Part shown: piece after piece, positions 8,381 through 18,200 of the stretch | Numbering within the stretch: position 1 is the first letter of the stretch | Layout of the letters: every line of letters begins with the position of its first letter | Assembly: GCA_003526375.1 (NCBI GenBank) | Contig: DPDG01000074.1 | Coordinates: 79,547-143,546, forward strand | DNA from: Lentisphaeria bacterium | Lineage (GTDB): Bacteria; Verrucomicrobiota; Lentisphaeria; Victivallales; UBA1829 | DNA length: 64,000 nucleotides | Direction of reading: 5' to 3' | Made by a program: the position numbers and the translations under genes | The notes under the pieces: generated by a model | Told to the model about the DNA's origin: nothing | Database searches by the model: none | What the model saw: the letters and a program-made list of their open reading frames with translations, nothing else

Positions 8381-9236
8381 AAGTTTTACCCTGATAGAAC
8401 TTCTCATGAGGAAAAGTTGTAAAAATGGTATCTCATTCCGGCGGCAAGGCAGGGCAGGACATTGCCAGTCCCCTGATCCTGTTTCTTCTTTCTTCTTTCC
8501 ATTATTGAATTGTTCTAATGTTGAATTGTTCCAATGTTTTTCTACTTCTTACTTCCCTGTTTTCTGTTCGAGATTCTTACTTCGCAGGGTGAAAATAAGA
8601 ATTTTTACCCTGATAGAGCTCCTCATCGTAATTGCTATTATAGCGATTCTGGCGGGAATGCTGCTGCCTGCCTTGGGAAAGGCACGTGAAAAAGCGCGAT
8701 CGGCGCAATGCCAGGGAAATCTGAAACAGATCGGAACCGCCCTGCTGCTTTATGCAGACAATTTCCGAGGCTGGCTCCCGCCGCAATATGAAACAACACT
8801 CGGCTGTTCCTGGGCGGATTACATCAGGCCGGACCTGAAACTGGGAGAGCAATCCTCCACAAAACGTCCGGCAAATGGAAAACCTACTGTATTCCTCTGT
8901 CCCTCCGATCCCGACAAATCACAGACATGGCTGAATTACGGAGTCAATATGAATCTGCAGGGAGTCAGCGGAAAATACGGCTTCTACGGGCGGATCATCA
9001 AAGGAACGGGATTCGTCACGACAAAAGTGCCGTCGCAAAACGCATGGGTCACGGATGCCCTGAACGGTATTTTCGGTCCCGCATCAGGTTACTACGATAA
9101 GATTCAGTGGAGACATTCCAACGGCGCCAATGTGCTGTTCTATGACGGTCATGCAGCCAGGCAGAAGCGTTATCCCGACGGCAATACGGCATATAACACC
9201 AACCCGGAAAAGAAAAACTTCTTCGCATTTGAATGA
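8337..9236 (+). CDS. Pseudopilin-like protein interrupted by an in-frame cassette (copy B)
   Basis: AGGAGG at 8326-8331 fixes the start at 8337 (MKQSCAIRSLRTSGRS), inside the end of the previous gene. A first FTLIELL lies at residues 17-23 with no hydrophobic helix after it. About 66 cassette residues follow, including SSFFFPLLNCSNVELFQCF and CSRFLLRRVKIRI. A second FTLIELLIVIAIIAILAG begins at residue 90, and then a normal pseudopilin body ends with the motif HSNGANVLFYDGHAA. The cassette keeps the frame (219 nt period). A GTG at 8590 could start a canonical short form (MKIRIFTLIELL), but it has no convincing ribosome-binding site. The next gene, a secreted LamG/CBM9 protein, begins 20 nt later. 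Confidence 0.87.
   Translation: MKQSCAIRSLRTSGRSFTLIELLMRKSCKNGISFRRQGRAGHCQSPDPVSSFFFPLLNCSNVELFQCFSTSYFPVFCSRFLLRRVKIRIFTLIELLIVIAIIAILAGMLLPALGKAREKARSAQCQGNLKQIGTALLLYADNFRGWLPPQYETTLGCSWADYIRPDLKLGEQSSTKRPANGKPTVFLCPSDPDKSQTWLNYGVNMNLQGVSGKYGFYGRIIKGTGFVTTKVPSQNAWVTDALNGIFGPASGYYDKIQWRHSNGANVLFYDGHAARQKRYPDGNTAYNTNPEKKNFFAFE
8384..8626 (+). repeat. Cassette B with FTLIE-coding direct repeats
   Basis: The 24-nt repeats 8384-8407 and 8603-8626 (TTTTACCCTGATAGARCTYCTCAT read as consensus) differ at only two positions and lie 219 nt apart. Inside are a 13-nt block (8448-8460) and a 26-nt block (8564-8589) identical to cassette A, and a 16-bp tandem pair (8505-8520, 8521-8536) with one mismatch. 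No stop codon occurs in the gene frame. Confidence 0.85.
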
Positions 9237-9256
9237 AAAACAAGGAGAAAAATCCC

Positions 9257-12200
9257 ATGTTGAAATTACTGCAAACCACGGCTCTGCTGTTCTTTACGGC
9301 CTCTCTTGCGGCAGCGCCTCATTTTACCCTGAAGAATTCTCTGGAAAAACAAGGCGGTGAAGCTCAGATCATCACCCCTCTCTCACAACTGCAGTTCAAA
9401 GATGACGCACTGCTTTTCGCAGGGCGCAGCAACGAGCTGCGCATGACTCTGCCGGACTGGCATGGAGAATCCGGCACGGTCATCTTCGATTTCCTACCGG
9501 TGAACTGGAGCGGAAAAGATACTCTGGAAAGTATCGTCTTCGTACAATCCGTCGATGGAAGCAACGGAAATTTCAATTTATACAAGTATCCGGCAGTTCC
9601 CGGATTATGGCTGCTGACACAGGCGAAATTATCGGACGGCAAATTCAAAAATTCCTTCCCGGTCATGGACCGTAAATCACTTCAATCATGTGAAAGCGGA
9701 CAATGGCAGCAGATTGCACTGACGTGGAAACGCGGAGATTTCGTAAAGATTTACCTGAACGGACAGCTTGTCGGAACCGCATCCGGCACGGCTTTTTTTC
9801 CCGCGGACTTTACCACAATCTCCATAGGCCGCAATACAGGAGGAACCGCAAAACACCGGACACTCGTCAGAAACCTGACTTTCGAGCGACGCCCCATGAG
9901 CGACAATGAAATAAAACTTCAATATAACCGAATTCACATTCCTGATATGGCATCTCCCGATACACTCATCCCCGTTGCGGCAATGGCAAAACCGAAGCTG
10001 GACGGCATTCTTTCCCCCAAAGAATATCCGACCAGACTGCCCGGCCTGCTCGACAGTTCCGACAATTTCGAACTCTCCACACGGAAAGCCGGAACAGCAT
10101 GGGGCATGGATCAGGACTTTTTTTATATCGGAGCGGAAATTTCCCTGCCGGAGAATTATCGTCCGACGGTCGCGGCAACCACACATAATGACAACCGCCT
10201 GATTGACAAAGGCGATCTTTTTCTTCTTTTCCTCACACCGGAGCAACAGGAACAAAAAGCAGTCAACGGTATCTACTTTTCCGTAAACAGCGCCAATATC
10301 ACCTACTGCGCAGAAGAAAAAGTGGATTGGGGCAATCTTCTCTGCCACCGGACTCCTCTGCCGGACTCCGGCATCCGTTCCGCCGTTGCAGTCAGAGACG
10401 GCGTATGGACTATTGAACTTGCCATTCCGCGCAAACTGGCGCCGGAAGGCAAATTCCGTGCATCCGCCGGTTTTCTCCTGAACAAAGTCCGTTACACTCT
10501 CACACCGCAGCCGACATGGTTCGACTATTACCAGGGGCTGGCACGCTTTCAACCTTCAAAAATCGGAGTCGATATCCAATACAACGGTCTGGAATCAGGA
10601 AATATCAGTCAGCATCTTGAACTCTCCGGCAAGGAAATAAAAAGTGGAAATGCCGTTTTCGAACTGGCGTCTCCGGATTTGCGCCGTTCCGGCGAAGGCA
10701 TGGTTGTGGACCAATTGATTGGAGAAAAACTTGAACTCCTTGCGGGAGAAAGCTTCAACCGTCAGACACGCGAATTCAGAATTGCGCCGCAGAGTCCGGC
10801 TGTTTTGAATTTTCAGGCAAAAATTGAAAAACCGGATGTTTATCTGCTCTCCACCGGGCTCACCGCGGAGCAACAGCTTCTTCTCCGCCGGCAGGTCATG
10901 TTCCGCTGCTTCTCACCCATCAGCATTACTCTGACGCCTGTCCCGTCGCAAAATCAGTTGATCGTCCATCCCATGTTTTACGGAGAAGCACGGAAACAGC
11001 TCCCGCAGTCTCAGCTCCGCCTTTCCGTGTCACAAAACGGGAAGGAGATTCTGAACAGAAATGCAACCGGCAGCAGGGCAAGCATGGTTCTTCCGCTCGA
11101 CCGCCTGAAAGCAGGAAAATACCTTCTGAAATTGACGCTGATCGGCAAAAACAGGAATCTCATTGCAGAGAATACCGTAAAATGGATACGCCCTCCCGCT
11201 GAAGAATGGCGGAAGAAACGTGCAGGAATCGAAGCATTGTCACCGGACTGGTGCCCGGAACCGTGGACGCCAATCGGCAGAAAAGGCGACGTATTCTCTG
11301 TTTACGGACGCACTTATGACTGGACGGGCAACTCCATGCTTGCACAGATTACCAGTCAAAATGAAAAACTCCTGGCATCTCCGGCAGTCATGAAGTCAGG
11401 CAGTGCAACCGCACAGTGGAGCGCGCCTGAAATTCTGGAAACGGCGCGGGGACGCATCCGTCTGGCAAAGAAAGGCACCCTTCCCGGCTTAAGTCTGAGC
11501 GCAGATTACACTTTGGAATTCGACGGACTTGTAATCGCCCGCTTCAAAGTAAAACCGGAACAGACGTCCGTCCTCCGGAACCTGATTCTGGAATTCCCGC
11601 TGGCAAAACTTCCTCTGATGGTGGCTCAATCCCGTACATGGTGGCAGGCCGGCGCTGTCCGCAAGGAAGCCTGGAAAAATTTTCCGAGCCTCTGGTTCGG
11701 CAACGACCATGTCGGAATCAACTTTTCCGCAGAAAGTTGCAAAGGATGGTGGATCAACGCCGAACAGCCTCGTGTAGAAGTTCAGCCGACAGAAAATGGC
11801 CCTGTTGTAAAACTGCTTGCAGTCAATCAGCCCGGCAGGCTCAAACATACACTTGATTTCACAATCATGATTCAGGCAGGCCCCGTCAAGCCGAATTTCA
11901 AAGATTATCTGGATTTCAGAATGGTCGGCGGAACGCGCCCCGCCCCCGGCGGAAATGCGTTCTATGCAGATCCGCGTTTCTGGTCCTCCTCCTATTCACG
12001 CCCGCTTCCGCTGAATTACGAACGCTTCAACGATATGGTGGATACCTGTCATAAAAGCGGGCACAAGGTCTATTGCTACCTGACCCCGTTTGCCATATCC
12101 ACTTACGATATCATTCCACGCGGCACTCCCGTCACAAAATGGAACGAACCGCTTGACCGTTTCAACGTATTGAAAAAGAAAGACTCCAAACCCGTCGCAG

Positions 12201-13174
12201 AGTATTTTTTCAATGCGGAAGACTGGAATCTGAGCCCCGCTCAATTTACCGGAGACGGAGTTGCCGGCCATGAAACAAGCGAAATGGCTTACGTTGCTCC
12301 CGACAGTTCATGGTCCGACTATTTTGCCGATGCAGTCCGGCAAATGCTCGAACAATCGGATTTCGATGGTTTCTATTTCGATCTTCCGCTGCCGCAGGAA
12401 AACTTCGATGAATCCAAGCAACTCTCCCATATCACGAGGGACGGGGTCAAAGAAGGCACAGTTCAGATTCTGGCAGCGCGCAATCTCTATAAACGTCTCT
12501 ACTGGCTGTTCGGGAAATACCGCATGGGACGGCATCCGTGGATTATCGGCCACCACCTGCGCGAACTCTACCCGATCAGCGCATTCTGCGACCTGGAACT
12601 TCACGGAGAGGGAGTCAAACCCAAAAAGGCATTTGAATATTCCGGAATCTGGAGAGGAAAAACAGTCAAAGGCACCCCCGTGGCATCCGCGGGGAAAATA
12701 TACAGCAGAAATGCACCGGGATTCCGTGCAGCACATGGAGGCACACACAGCATTCCCTCCATTGTACTGCCACAATACGGTTATATACCGGAGCTTGGAC
12801 GAAAACCACAGCTCGCACGTGAACTTTTCGGCTGGACCGCCAGCTCAGGCGCACTGCTTTGGCCCGTCTACATTCACAGCGCAACGATCACAAACCTTTG
12901 GCGGAAAATAGACCGCGAATGGGGAGGTTTCCGCAATACCAGCTATTCGGAAGCCCGAAGCGCCGGATACCAGATCGCTCCTCAAGAGTTACGTGCCGGA
13001 CTTTACCGGAAAGACAATTCGGAAGAAAAGCTCCTGATCCTGTTCAACCCGACCGCTCATACGCTGCAAGCGGAAACCGGGCAGGAGCACGCTGTTGATT
13101 TCGAAACAGGAAAGCCCTTTCCAGCCGGTTCCGATATCTCCGCCGGCGATTTCAAAATCCTGAAGATCAACTGA
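9257..13174 (+). CDS. Very large secreted LamG / CBM9-like / TIM-barrel glycosidase-like protein
   Basis: Start chosen at 9257 (MLKLLQTTALLFFTASLAAA, a clear signal peptide) behind AAGGAG; an ATGA-overlapping start at 9233 is possible but would bury the signal. Of 1305 residues, about 25-215 resemble a LamG domain (GQWQQIALTWKRGDFVKIYL). Residues 230-430 resemble a CBM9/DOMON-like domain (AKPKLDGILSPKEYPTRLPG then GVWTIELAIP). The C-terminal 450 residues look like a TIM barrel with a YFDLPLP strand end after SDFDGF and a terminal beta domain. The family (GH123-like or an uncharacterised relative) is uncertain. It is the last gene of the rightward operon and is followed by a hairpin terminator. 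Probable role: extracellular glycan degradation. Confidence 0.75.
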   Translation: MLKLLQTTALLFFTASLAAAPHFTLKNSLEKQGGEAQIITPLSQLQFKDDALLFAGRSNELRMTLPDWHGESGTVIFDFLPVNWSGKDTLESIVFVQSVDGSNGNFNLYKYPAVPGLWLLTQAKLSDGKFKNSFPVMDRKSLQSCESGQWQQIALTWKRGDFVKIYLNGQLVGTASGTAFFPADFTTISIGRNTGGTAKHRTLVRNLTFERRPMSDNEIKLQYNRIHIPDMASPDTLIPVAAMAKPKLDGILSPKEYPTRLPGLLDSSDNFELSTRKAGTAWGMDQDFFYIGAEISLPENYRPTVAATTHNDNRLIDKGDLFLLFLTPEQQEQKAVNGIYFSVNSANITYCAEEKVDWGNLLCHRTPLPDSGIRSAVAVRDGVWTIELAIPRKLAPEGKFRASAGFLLNKVRYTLTPQPTWFDYYQGLARFQPSKIGVDIQYNGLESGNISQHLELSGKEIKSGNAVFELASPDLRRSGEGMVVDQLIGEKLELLAGESFNRQTREFRIAPQSPAVLNFQAKIEKPDVYLLSTGLTAEQQLLLRRQVMFRCFSPISITLTPVPSQNQLIVHPMFYGEARKQLPQSQLRLSVSQNGKEILNRNATGSRASMVLPLDRLKAGKYLLKLTLIGKNRNLIAENTVKWIRPPAEEWRKKRAGIEALSPDWCPEPWTPIGRKGDVFSVYGRTYDWTGNSMLAQITSQNEKLLASPAVMKSGSATAQWSAPEILETARGRIRLAKKGTLPGLSLSADYTLEFDGLVIARFKVKPEQTSVLRNLILEFPLAKLPLMVAQSRTWWQAGAVRKEAWKNFPSLWFGNDHVGINFSAESCKGWWINAEQPRVEVQPTENGPVVKLLAVNQPGRLKHTLDFTIMIQAGPVKPNFKDYLDFRMVGGTRPAPGGNAFYADPRFWSSSYSRPLPLNYERFNDMVDTCHKSGHKVYCYLTPFAISTYDIIPRGTPVTKWNEPLDRFNVLKKKDSKPVAEYFFNAEDWNLSPAQFTGDGVAGHETSEMAYVAPDSSWSDYFADAVRQMLEQSDFDGFYFDLPLPQENFDESKQLSHITRDGVKEGTVQILAARNLYKRLYWLFGKYRMGRHPWIIGHHLRELYPISAFCDLELHGEGVKPKKAFEYSGIWRGKTVKGTPVASAGKIYSRNAPGFRAAHGGTHSIPSIVLPQYGYIPELGRKPQLARELFGWTASSGALLWPVYIHSATITNLWRKIDREWGGFRNTSYSEARSAGYQIAPQELRAGLYRKDNSEEKLLILFNPTAHTLQAETGQEHAVDFETGKPFPAGSDISAGDFKILKIN

Positions 13175-13193
13175 CCTGATTAACAAAATAAAA

Positions 13194-13233
13194 ACTCCGG
13201 CACAGGAATCCGATGTTTTTCTCATGCCGGAGT
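13194..13233 (+). terminator. Hairpin terminator after the rightward operon
   Basis: Perfect 9-bp arms ACTCCGGCA and TGCCGGAGT flank a 22-nt loop, 20 nt after the stop codon; the T-run after it is short. Confidence 0.6.
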
Positions 13234-13276
13234 CTTTGCCTGTATTATGCAAAGGAATGGAGAATCGGGATACCCC

Positions 13277-13480
13277 AAAAAAATGAACTGCCCCAGCCGT
13301 AAACAGCGGAATACCGGAAAGCCAGACCAATGACGAAAAGCTCCAAATAATATGGCGCAGACCGTTGACCTGCGGCGATCCAACGGCATAAGCTGACCGT
13401 GCGGAGCCCTCGACTTGAGAAGGATGCTTACGCATTCCTCCGTCTCAAAAGCCGCCTCAGGGTCGGGGCATGGAATCCCA
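13277..13480. repeat. Interspersed repeat family R2, copy 1
   Basis: Two parts align with 32829-32975. One runs from AAAATGAACT through GGAAAGCCAGACCAATGAC; the other from GACTTGAGAAG through CCGTCTCAAAAGCCGCC and the GTCGGGGCATGG that follows. Copy 1 carries about 60 extra nt between these parts. No coding function is evident. Confidence 0.6.
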
Positions 13481-13490
13481 AAAGAATAAA

Positions 13491-14021
13491 TCACCAAGCT
13501 TCCGTTGTGTACTGGACAACAAGGTTCGCCATATTGTAACATGCCTGAATCAGACCATTTTCACGGCCGATGGCAGGGTCGGCGGTAAACTGATAAGTCG
13601 CGGAACCGGTGACTTTGCGCAGAGGGACAAGCGGTTTCGCAGAACCGGGAATCGTCACCGTAAATTCGGCATTCACCGTAATACTGAATTCGGAGGGGCG
13701 GAAAGTCATGTCCTCATCCGTGCTTTTCCAGACCACACCGGCGTTCTTGACGCTCAGAATACGGCACATCACAATGCAATCCGCTTTTTCAGGCGTCGTA
13801 ATCTTCAGGCTGTTGTCAAATTGAAAACGCTCGGCAAGCTGTTTGCGCATGATCGTTCCGGCAAGCACCTCGCGCGTCTCGTTTCTGACTTCGGCAATCG
13901 CAACCGTCTTGATCTGCGGATGCATCATGCTTCCCATGTGATAACCGCAGGAGGAAAGAAAAATCACCATCAGCGACATCAATGCCGCAGGAACAACTCT
14001 GTGTTTCAGTATCGAAATCAT
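13491..14021 (-). CDS. lptE: LptE-like LPS-assembly lipoprotein
   Basis: 176 residues. The N-terminus is a lipoprotein signal (VVPALLMS-type hydrophobic stretch) ending in the lipobox LSSC, followed by GYHMGSMMHPQIKTVAIAEVRNET, the hallmark start of LptE/RlpB-like proteins. LptE plugs the LptD barrel and helps insert lipopolysaccharide in the outer membrane. It lies 24 nt after the BamD-like gene, so two outer-membrane assembly lipoprotein genes form one unit. Length is normal for the family. Identification rests on overall pattern, because this family is weakly conserved. Confidence 0.78.
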   Translation of the reverse strand: MISILKHRVVPAALMSLMVIFLSSCGYHMGSMMHPQIKTVAIAEVRNETREVLAGTIMRKQLAERFQFDNSLKITTPEKADCIVMCRILSVKNAGVVWKSTDEDMTFRPSEFSITVNAEFTVTIPGSAKPLVPLRKVTGSATYQFTADPAIGRENGLIQACYNMANLVVQYTTEAW

Positions 14022-14045
14022 TTCATCTGCATCCGTTTTCAGGGT

Positions 14046-15125
14046 TCAATTTTTTTCAGGTTCACGGACTATGCTTTTTTTCAGGTCACGCACCGGCAGG
14101 AGCCAGCGGTTGCCGCTGTTTTCCGGCACGACCATGATCGGCGCCGCATCTTCAGGCGTCGCCTCCCGCCTGTATTGCACTTTATACGGTGTGAACCGCT
14201 TGTCGCGGTTCGGCGGAATCTCATAATCCTTATCAATCCGGGCAAGCAGATCCTCCGATTTGTTCGCCTGTTCCGTATTCGAGTAGTTTTTGACGACGTC
14301 GGCAAGGTAACGCTCCGCAATCTCATCCTGACCGGTGCGGTGGTAATATGCGCCGACTGCATGAATCCGTTTCGCCATCAGGTTCAGGACCTTTTCACGC
14401 GCCTTCTTCACCCAGGGAACCTCCGGGGAATCCGGATAAGTCTTGAGATAATTGTCGAAAGCTTCAATCGCCTGCCGGCTGTAAGAGTTGTCGCCGTCGC
14501 CGCGCTCCGCCATCTGCAACAGAAGACTGCTTAACTCAAGGGAGGCATACTGTGCGGACTCGCTGCCGGGATAAAGCTTCGCGGTTTCATTCAGATGACG
14601 GATCGCATCATCCGGCTTCTGTTCATCAATATACATGCGCGCAAGGCGCAGACGGGATTCCCCCGCCTGTGCGGAACAGGGGGCATTTTTCAAGGCGGCT
14701 TCGTAAATTTCCATGGTCCTGTCCCCCTTTTTGATGAACGGGAGCCAGGAAACGGCAACATCGCGGTGCCCTTTGAAAAACTCATCGCCGATCTTATACT
14801 CCCGATCCACCACCTGCGCAAAATCAATTCCGCCGAGATGTTCCTTGATCAGTTTCTGAAGACAGTCGAATTCATCGCCGTAAAGTCCCGCCTTCCTGTA
14901 TGCGCGTGCGGCGGCGATCAGGGCATTGCCTTTCAGCACCGGAGAATCCGCCATCAGGCGCGCATCCATGTACCTGCCGGCGGCACGCCGGAACTTTTCC
15001 TGTTTTTCCAAAGCACGCCCCTCCGTAAACAGAGTATTCGCCTCCGCGTCGTCCGCCATTGCAGGAAGCCAAAGCAGACATCCAAGAATCACGGCGGACA
15101 ATATTCCCAGAATTCGAGATATCAT
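14046..15125 (-). CDS. bamD: BamD-like TPR outer-membrane assembly protein
   Basis: 359 residues, with signal peptide MISRILGILSAVILGCLLWLPAMA. There is no lipobox Cys in the usual place, unlike classical BamD. Several TPR repeats follow (AAGRYMDARLMADSPVLKGNALIAAARAYRKAG; SRLRLARMYIDEQKPDDAIRHL; AIEAFDNYLKTYPDSPEVPWVKKAREKV), the pattern of YfiO/BamD. BamD acts with BamA in folding outer-membrane proteins. The adjacent LptE gene supports an envelope role. It could instead be another periplasmic TPR protein. Confidence 0.7.
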   Translation of the reverse strand: MISRILGILSAVILGCLLWLPAMADDAEANTLFTEGRALEKQEKFRRAAGRYMDARLMADSPVLKGNALIAAARAYRKAGLYGDEFDCLQKLIKEHLGGIDFAQVVDREYKIGDEFFKGHRDVAVSWLPFIKKGDRTMEIYEAALKNAPCSAQAGESRLRLARMYIDEQKPDDAIRHLNETAKLYPGSESAQYASLELSSLLLQMAERGDGDNSYSRQAIEAFDNYLKTYPDSPEVPWVKKAREKVLNLMAKRIHAVGAYYHRTGQDEIAERYLADVVKNYSNTEQANKSEDLLARIDKDYEIPPNRDKRFTPYKVQYRREATPEDAAPIMVVPENSGNRWLLPVRDLKKSIVREPEKN

Positions 15126-15223
15126 AGAATCATCTTTCAGATTAAGTCATAACAAAATCACAATGCGATACATTAGCACACTTCGCGGAAATGGCAAATA
15201 TTTAATTCATCCTTCCGGTTGAA

Positions 15224-18200
15224 TTATTCCGTTTTCTTGCGCGCCCATTCGATCATACGCTGAATCACCGCGTAAAAAACCGGAATGAGAAGTGTGCCGA
15301 TAATCACTGAAACAAGCATCCCGCCGAAGACAGCGGTTCCGAGCGAACGGCGGCTGACCGCCCCTGCTCCGAGCGCCACCACCAGAGGAAACGTTCCGAG
15401 AATGAACGAAACAGCAGTCATGAGCACCGCACGGAAACGCAGTCTCGCCGCATATTCGGCGGCTTCCAGAATCGGCGTTCCTTTCTCATGCTGCTCCTTT
15501 GCGAACTCCACGATCAGGATCGCCGTCTTGCATGCGATTCCGAAAAGAAGCACGAAGCCGACCTGCGTATAGATATTGTTTTCGATATTCAGGAGATACA
15601 GGGACAGCACCGCACCGAGAAACGCCACGGGAACAGACAGCAGAACAGAGAACGGAATCATCCAGCTTTCATACTGCGCCACAAGGAACAGATAGATAAA
15701 CAGCAGCGCCAATGCAAACACAATCACGATCTGGTTGCCGGCAAGTTTCTCCTGATAAGACATATCCGTCCATTCAAACGACATGCCGGAATTGACCTTC
15801 TTCACGATCTTTTCCATCTCGTCCATCGCCTGTCCCGAGCTGTAGCCGGGAGCGGCGGAACCGTTGACAAGCACCGACTGGAACATATTGTAGCGTGTCA
15901 GGAACTGCGGTACGAAGTTATACTTGATATCGACCAGCGTTCCCAGCGGCACCATATCGCCTTTGCCGTTGCGGACATACGCTTTGGTCAGGTCGCGGAC
16001 ATCGTCGCGGAACACGTTGTCGCCCTGAAGTTCAACCTTGTAGGACTTGCCGTATTTGTTGAAATCATTCACATAAGTGGAACCGAAGATCCCCTGCAGA
16101 GCAGTGTTGATGCTGTCCGGCGTCACGCCGAGCCTGATCGCCTTTTCACGGTCGATGTCGAGATACACCTGCGGGAACGAGGCGCGGAACGTCGAATAGA
16201 CGCTGGAGAAGACCGGCGAATTGTTCGCCTCCACGAGAATCTCGTTCAGCGTCTTCTGAAAATCCTGCGGAGTCATGTTGCCGGAGGTGTCCTGGAGCAT
16301 CAGGGAAAAACCGCTCGTGGTTCCGAGTCCGGGAATCGACGGCACGCCGAACGGGACGATCGACGCATCCGGAATCTGCAATGCTTTCGCGTAGAATTTT
16401 GCAATGACCGCATCCTGCTGTTTCTCTTTGTCCTTGCGCTCGGACCAGTCTTTCAGCGTCACAATGCCGAATGCGCAGTTGGAGGCATTGATCCCGTTCA
16501 GGATATTGAAGCCGGAAGTGAAGATGAAGTCCTCCACTTCGGGAATCCCGCGCAGTATCCCTGTCACTTTCTGCGTCACTTTCTCCGTACGCATCAGCGA
16601 AGCGCCGTCGGGAAGCTGGACGCTCACGAAAAACGCCCCCTGATCCTCGTTCGGAATGAATCCGGTCGGCAGGAGCGTATAGAGCTTGAGAGCTCCCGCG
16701 CCCATGACCGCATACAGCAGAAGCACAAGGACGGATTTCCGCAGGAGCGATTTCACAATGGCGGAATACCCGCGCGTCAGCTTGTCGAATCCGGCATCGA
16801 ACCAGCGGAAGAAGAAAAATTTTCTCCGGTTCGGGTCAACCGGTTTCAGAAGCAGCGCGCAGAGTGCGGGGCTGAGTGTCAGTGCGTTGATCATTGAGAT
16901 GAACACAGCCACGGAAATCGTGATTCCGAACTGACGGTACATCACGCCGGTGATCCCCGGAAGAAAACAGACCGGAACGAACATCGCCAGCAGAACCGAA
17001 GTCGTGGCGATGATGGGGCCTGTCACCTGTTTCATGGACTTGAGCGCCGCCTCCTTCGGCGGCAGGTGCTCCTCCTCCATCAGCCGGCTCACATTCTCTA
17101 TCACGACAATCGCGTCATCCACCACGATGCCGATCGCAAGGATCAGCCCGAACAGCGTCGTCATATTGATGCTGTAACCGATCCCCAGCATGACGGCGAA
17201 CGTTCCGACAAGCGAAACGGGAATGGCAATCGTCGGAACCAGCGTGGAACGCCAGTCCTGAAGAAAAAGAAATGTAACGAGCACCACCAGCAGAACCGCC
17301 TCGAAAAGCGTATTTTTCACCTCGTCAATAGATGCGGTGATAAATTTGGTCGTATCATACTGGATGCCGTATTCCAGGTCTTCCGGGAAAAGATTGTTCT
17401 TCAGGCGGTCCAGACGTTTGTTGATCTCCCTGGCAATTTCCAGTCCGTTTGCCTCATTCAACTGATAAACTGCAAGCATGGCGGCGGGTTTGCCGTTCAA
17501 CGTTGAAATGCCGCTGTAAGTTTCCGCCCCCATCTCGACGCGGGCAATATCGCGGAGCCGGACCTGCGATCCGTCGGAATTGGAACGGATCACGATACTG
17601 CCGAACTGCTCCGGATTCGCCAGACGCCCCTGCGCGGCAACGGAAAGGCGCTCCGCCTGCTCCGGCGAGGACGGCGCATCCCCCAGCGCGCCGGCGGAAA
17701 CCTGAACGTTCTGCGCGGCAATCGCGCTCTTGACATCCTCCACCGTGACCTTCAGCGAAGCCATGCGCATGGTATCCAGCCAGATACGCATGGCATAGGT
17801 CATCTCGCCGAACTCCATCACATCCCCGACGCCGGGAATCCGCGCGATCTCATCCTTCACCGAAATCGACATGAAGTTGCTCAGCTCAAGCTCACTGTAA
17901 GTCCCGTTCGGAGAATAAAGCGTAATGACGGCAAGGATATTGCTCGACGCCTCCTTCGTAATCACTCCCTGGCGCTGCACTTCCTGCGGAAGCTGCGCCG
18001 TCGCCCAGTTGACACGGTTCTGCGTGTTGACCGTATTCGTATCCCCGTCCGTTCCGATGTCAAACGTCACCTTGACCGAAGCCGAACCGTCGTCCGTCGC
18101 GGTTGACGACATGTAGAGCATCCGCTTGACGCCGTTGATCTGCGATTCGATCGGCTGAATCACGGTGTCGAGCACAGTCTGCGCATCGGCTCCCGGATAA

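Larger units (their letters stand above)
13175..13490. other. Gene-poor stretch holding a terminator and an interspersed repeat
   Basis: No credible gene. It holds the terminator at 13194-13233 and copy 1 of an interspersed repeat (about 13277-13480). Small open frames here have no ribosome-binding site. Confidence 0.6.

Noticed and set aside
8505..8536. CRISPR-like repeats in cassette B
   Set aside because: Only two adjacent 16-bp units without spacers; no cas genes in the window.
15488..16897. 469-codon plus-strand frame inside the RND permease gene
   Set aside because: His/Arg-rich antisense shadow of the well-conserved permease.
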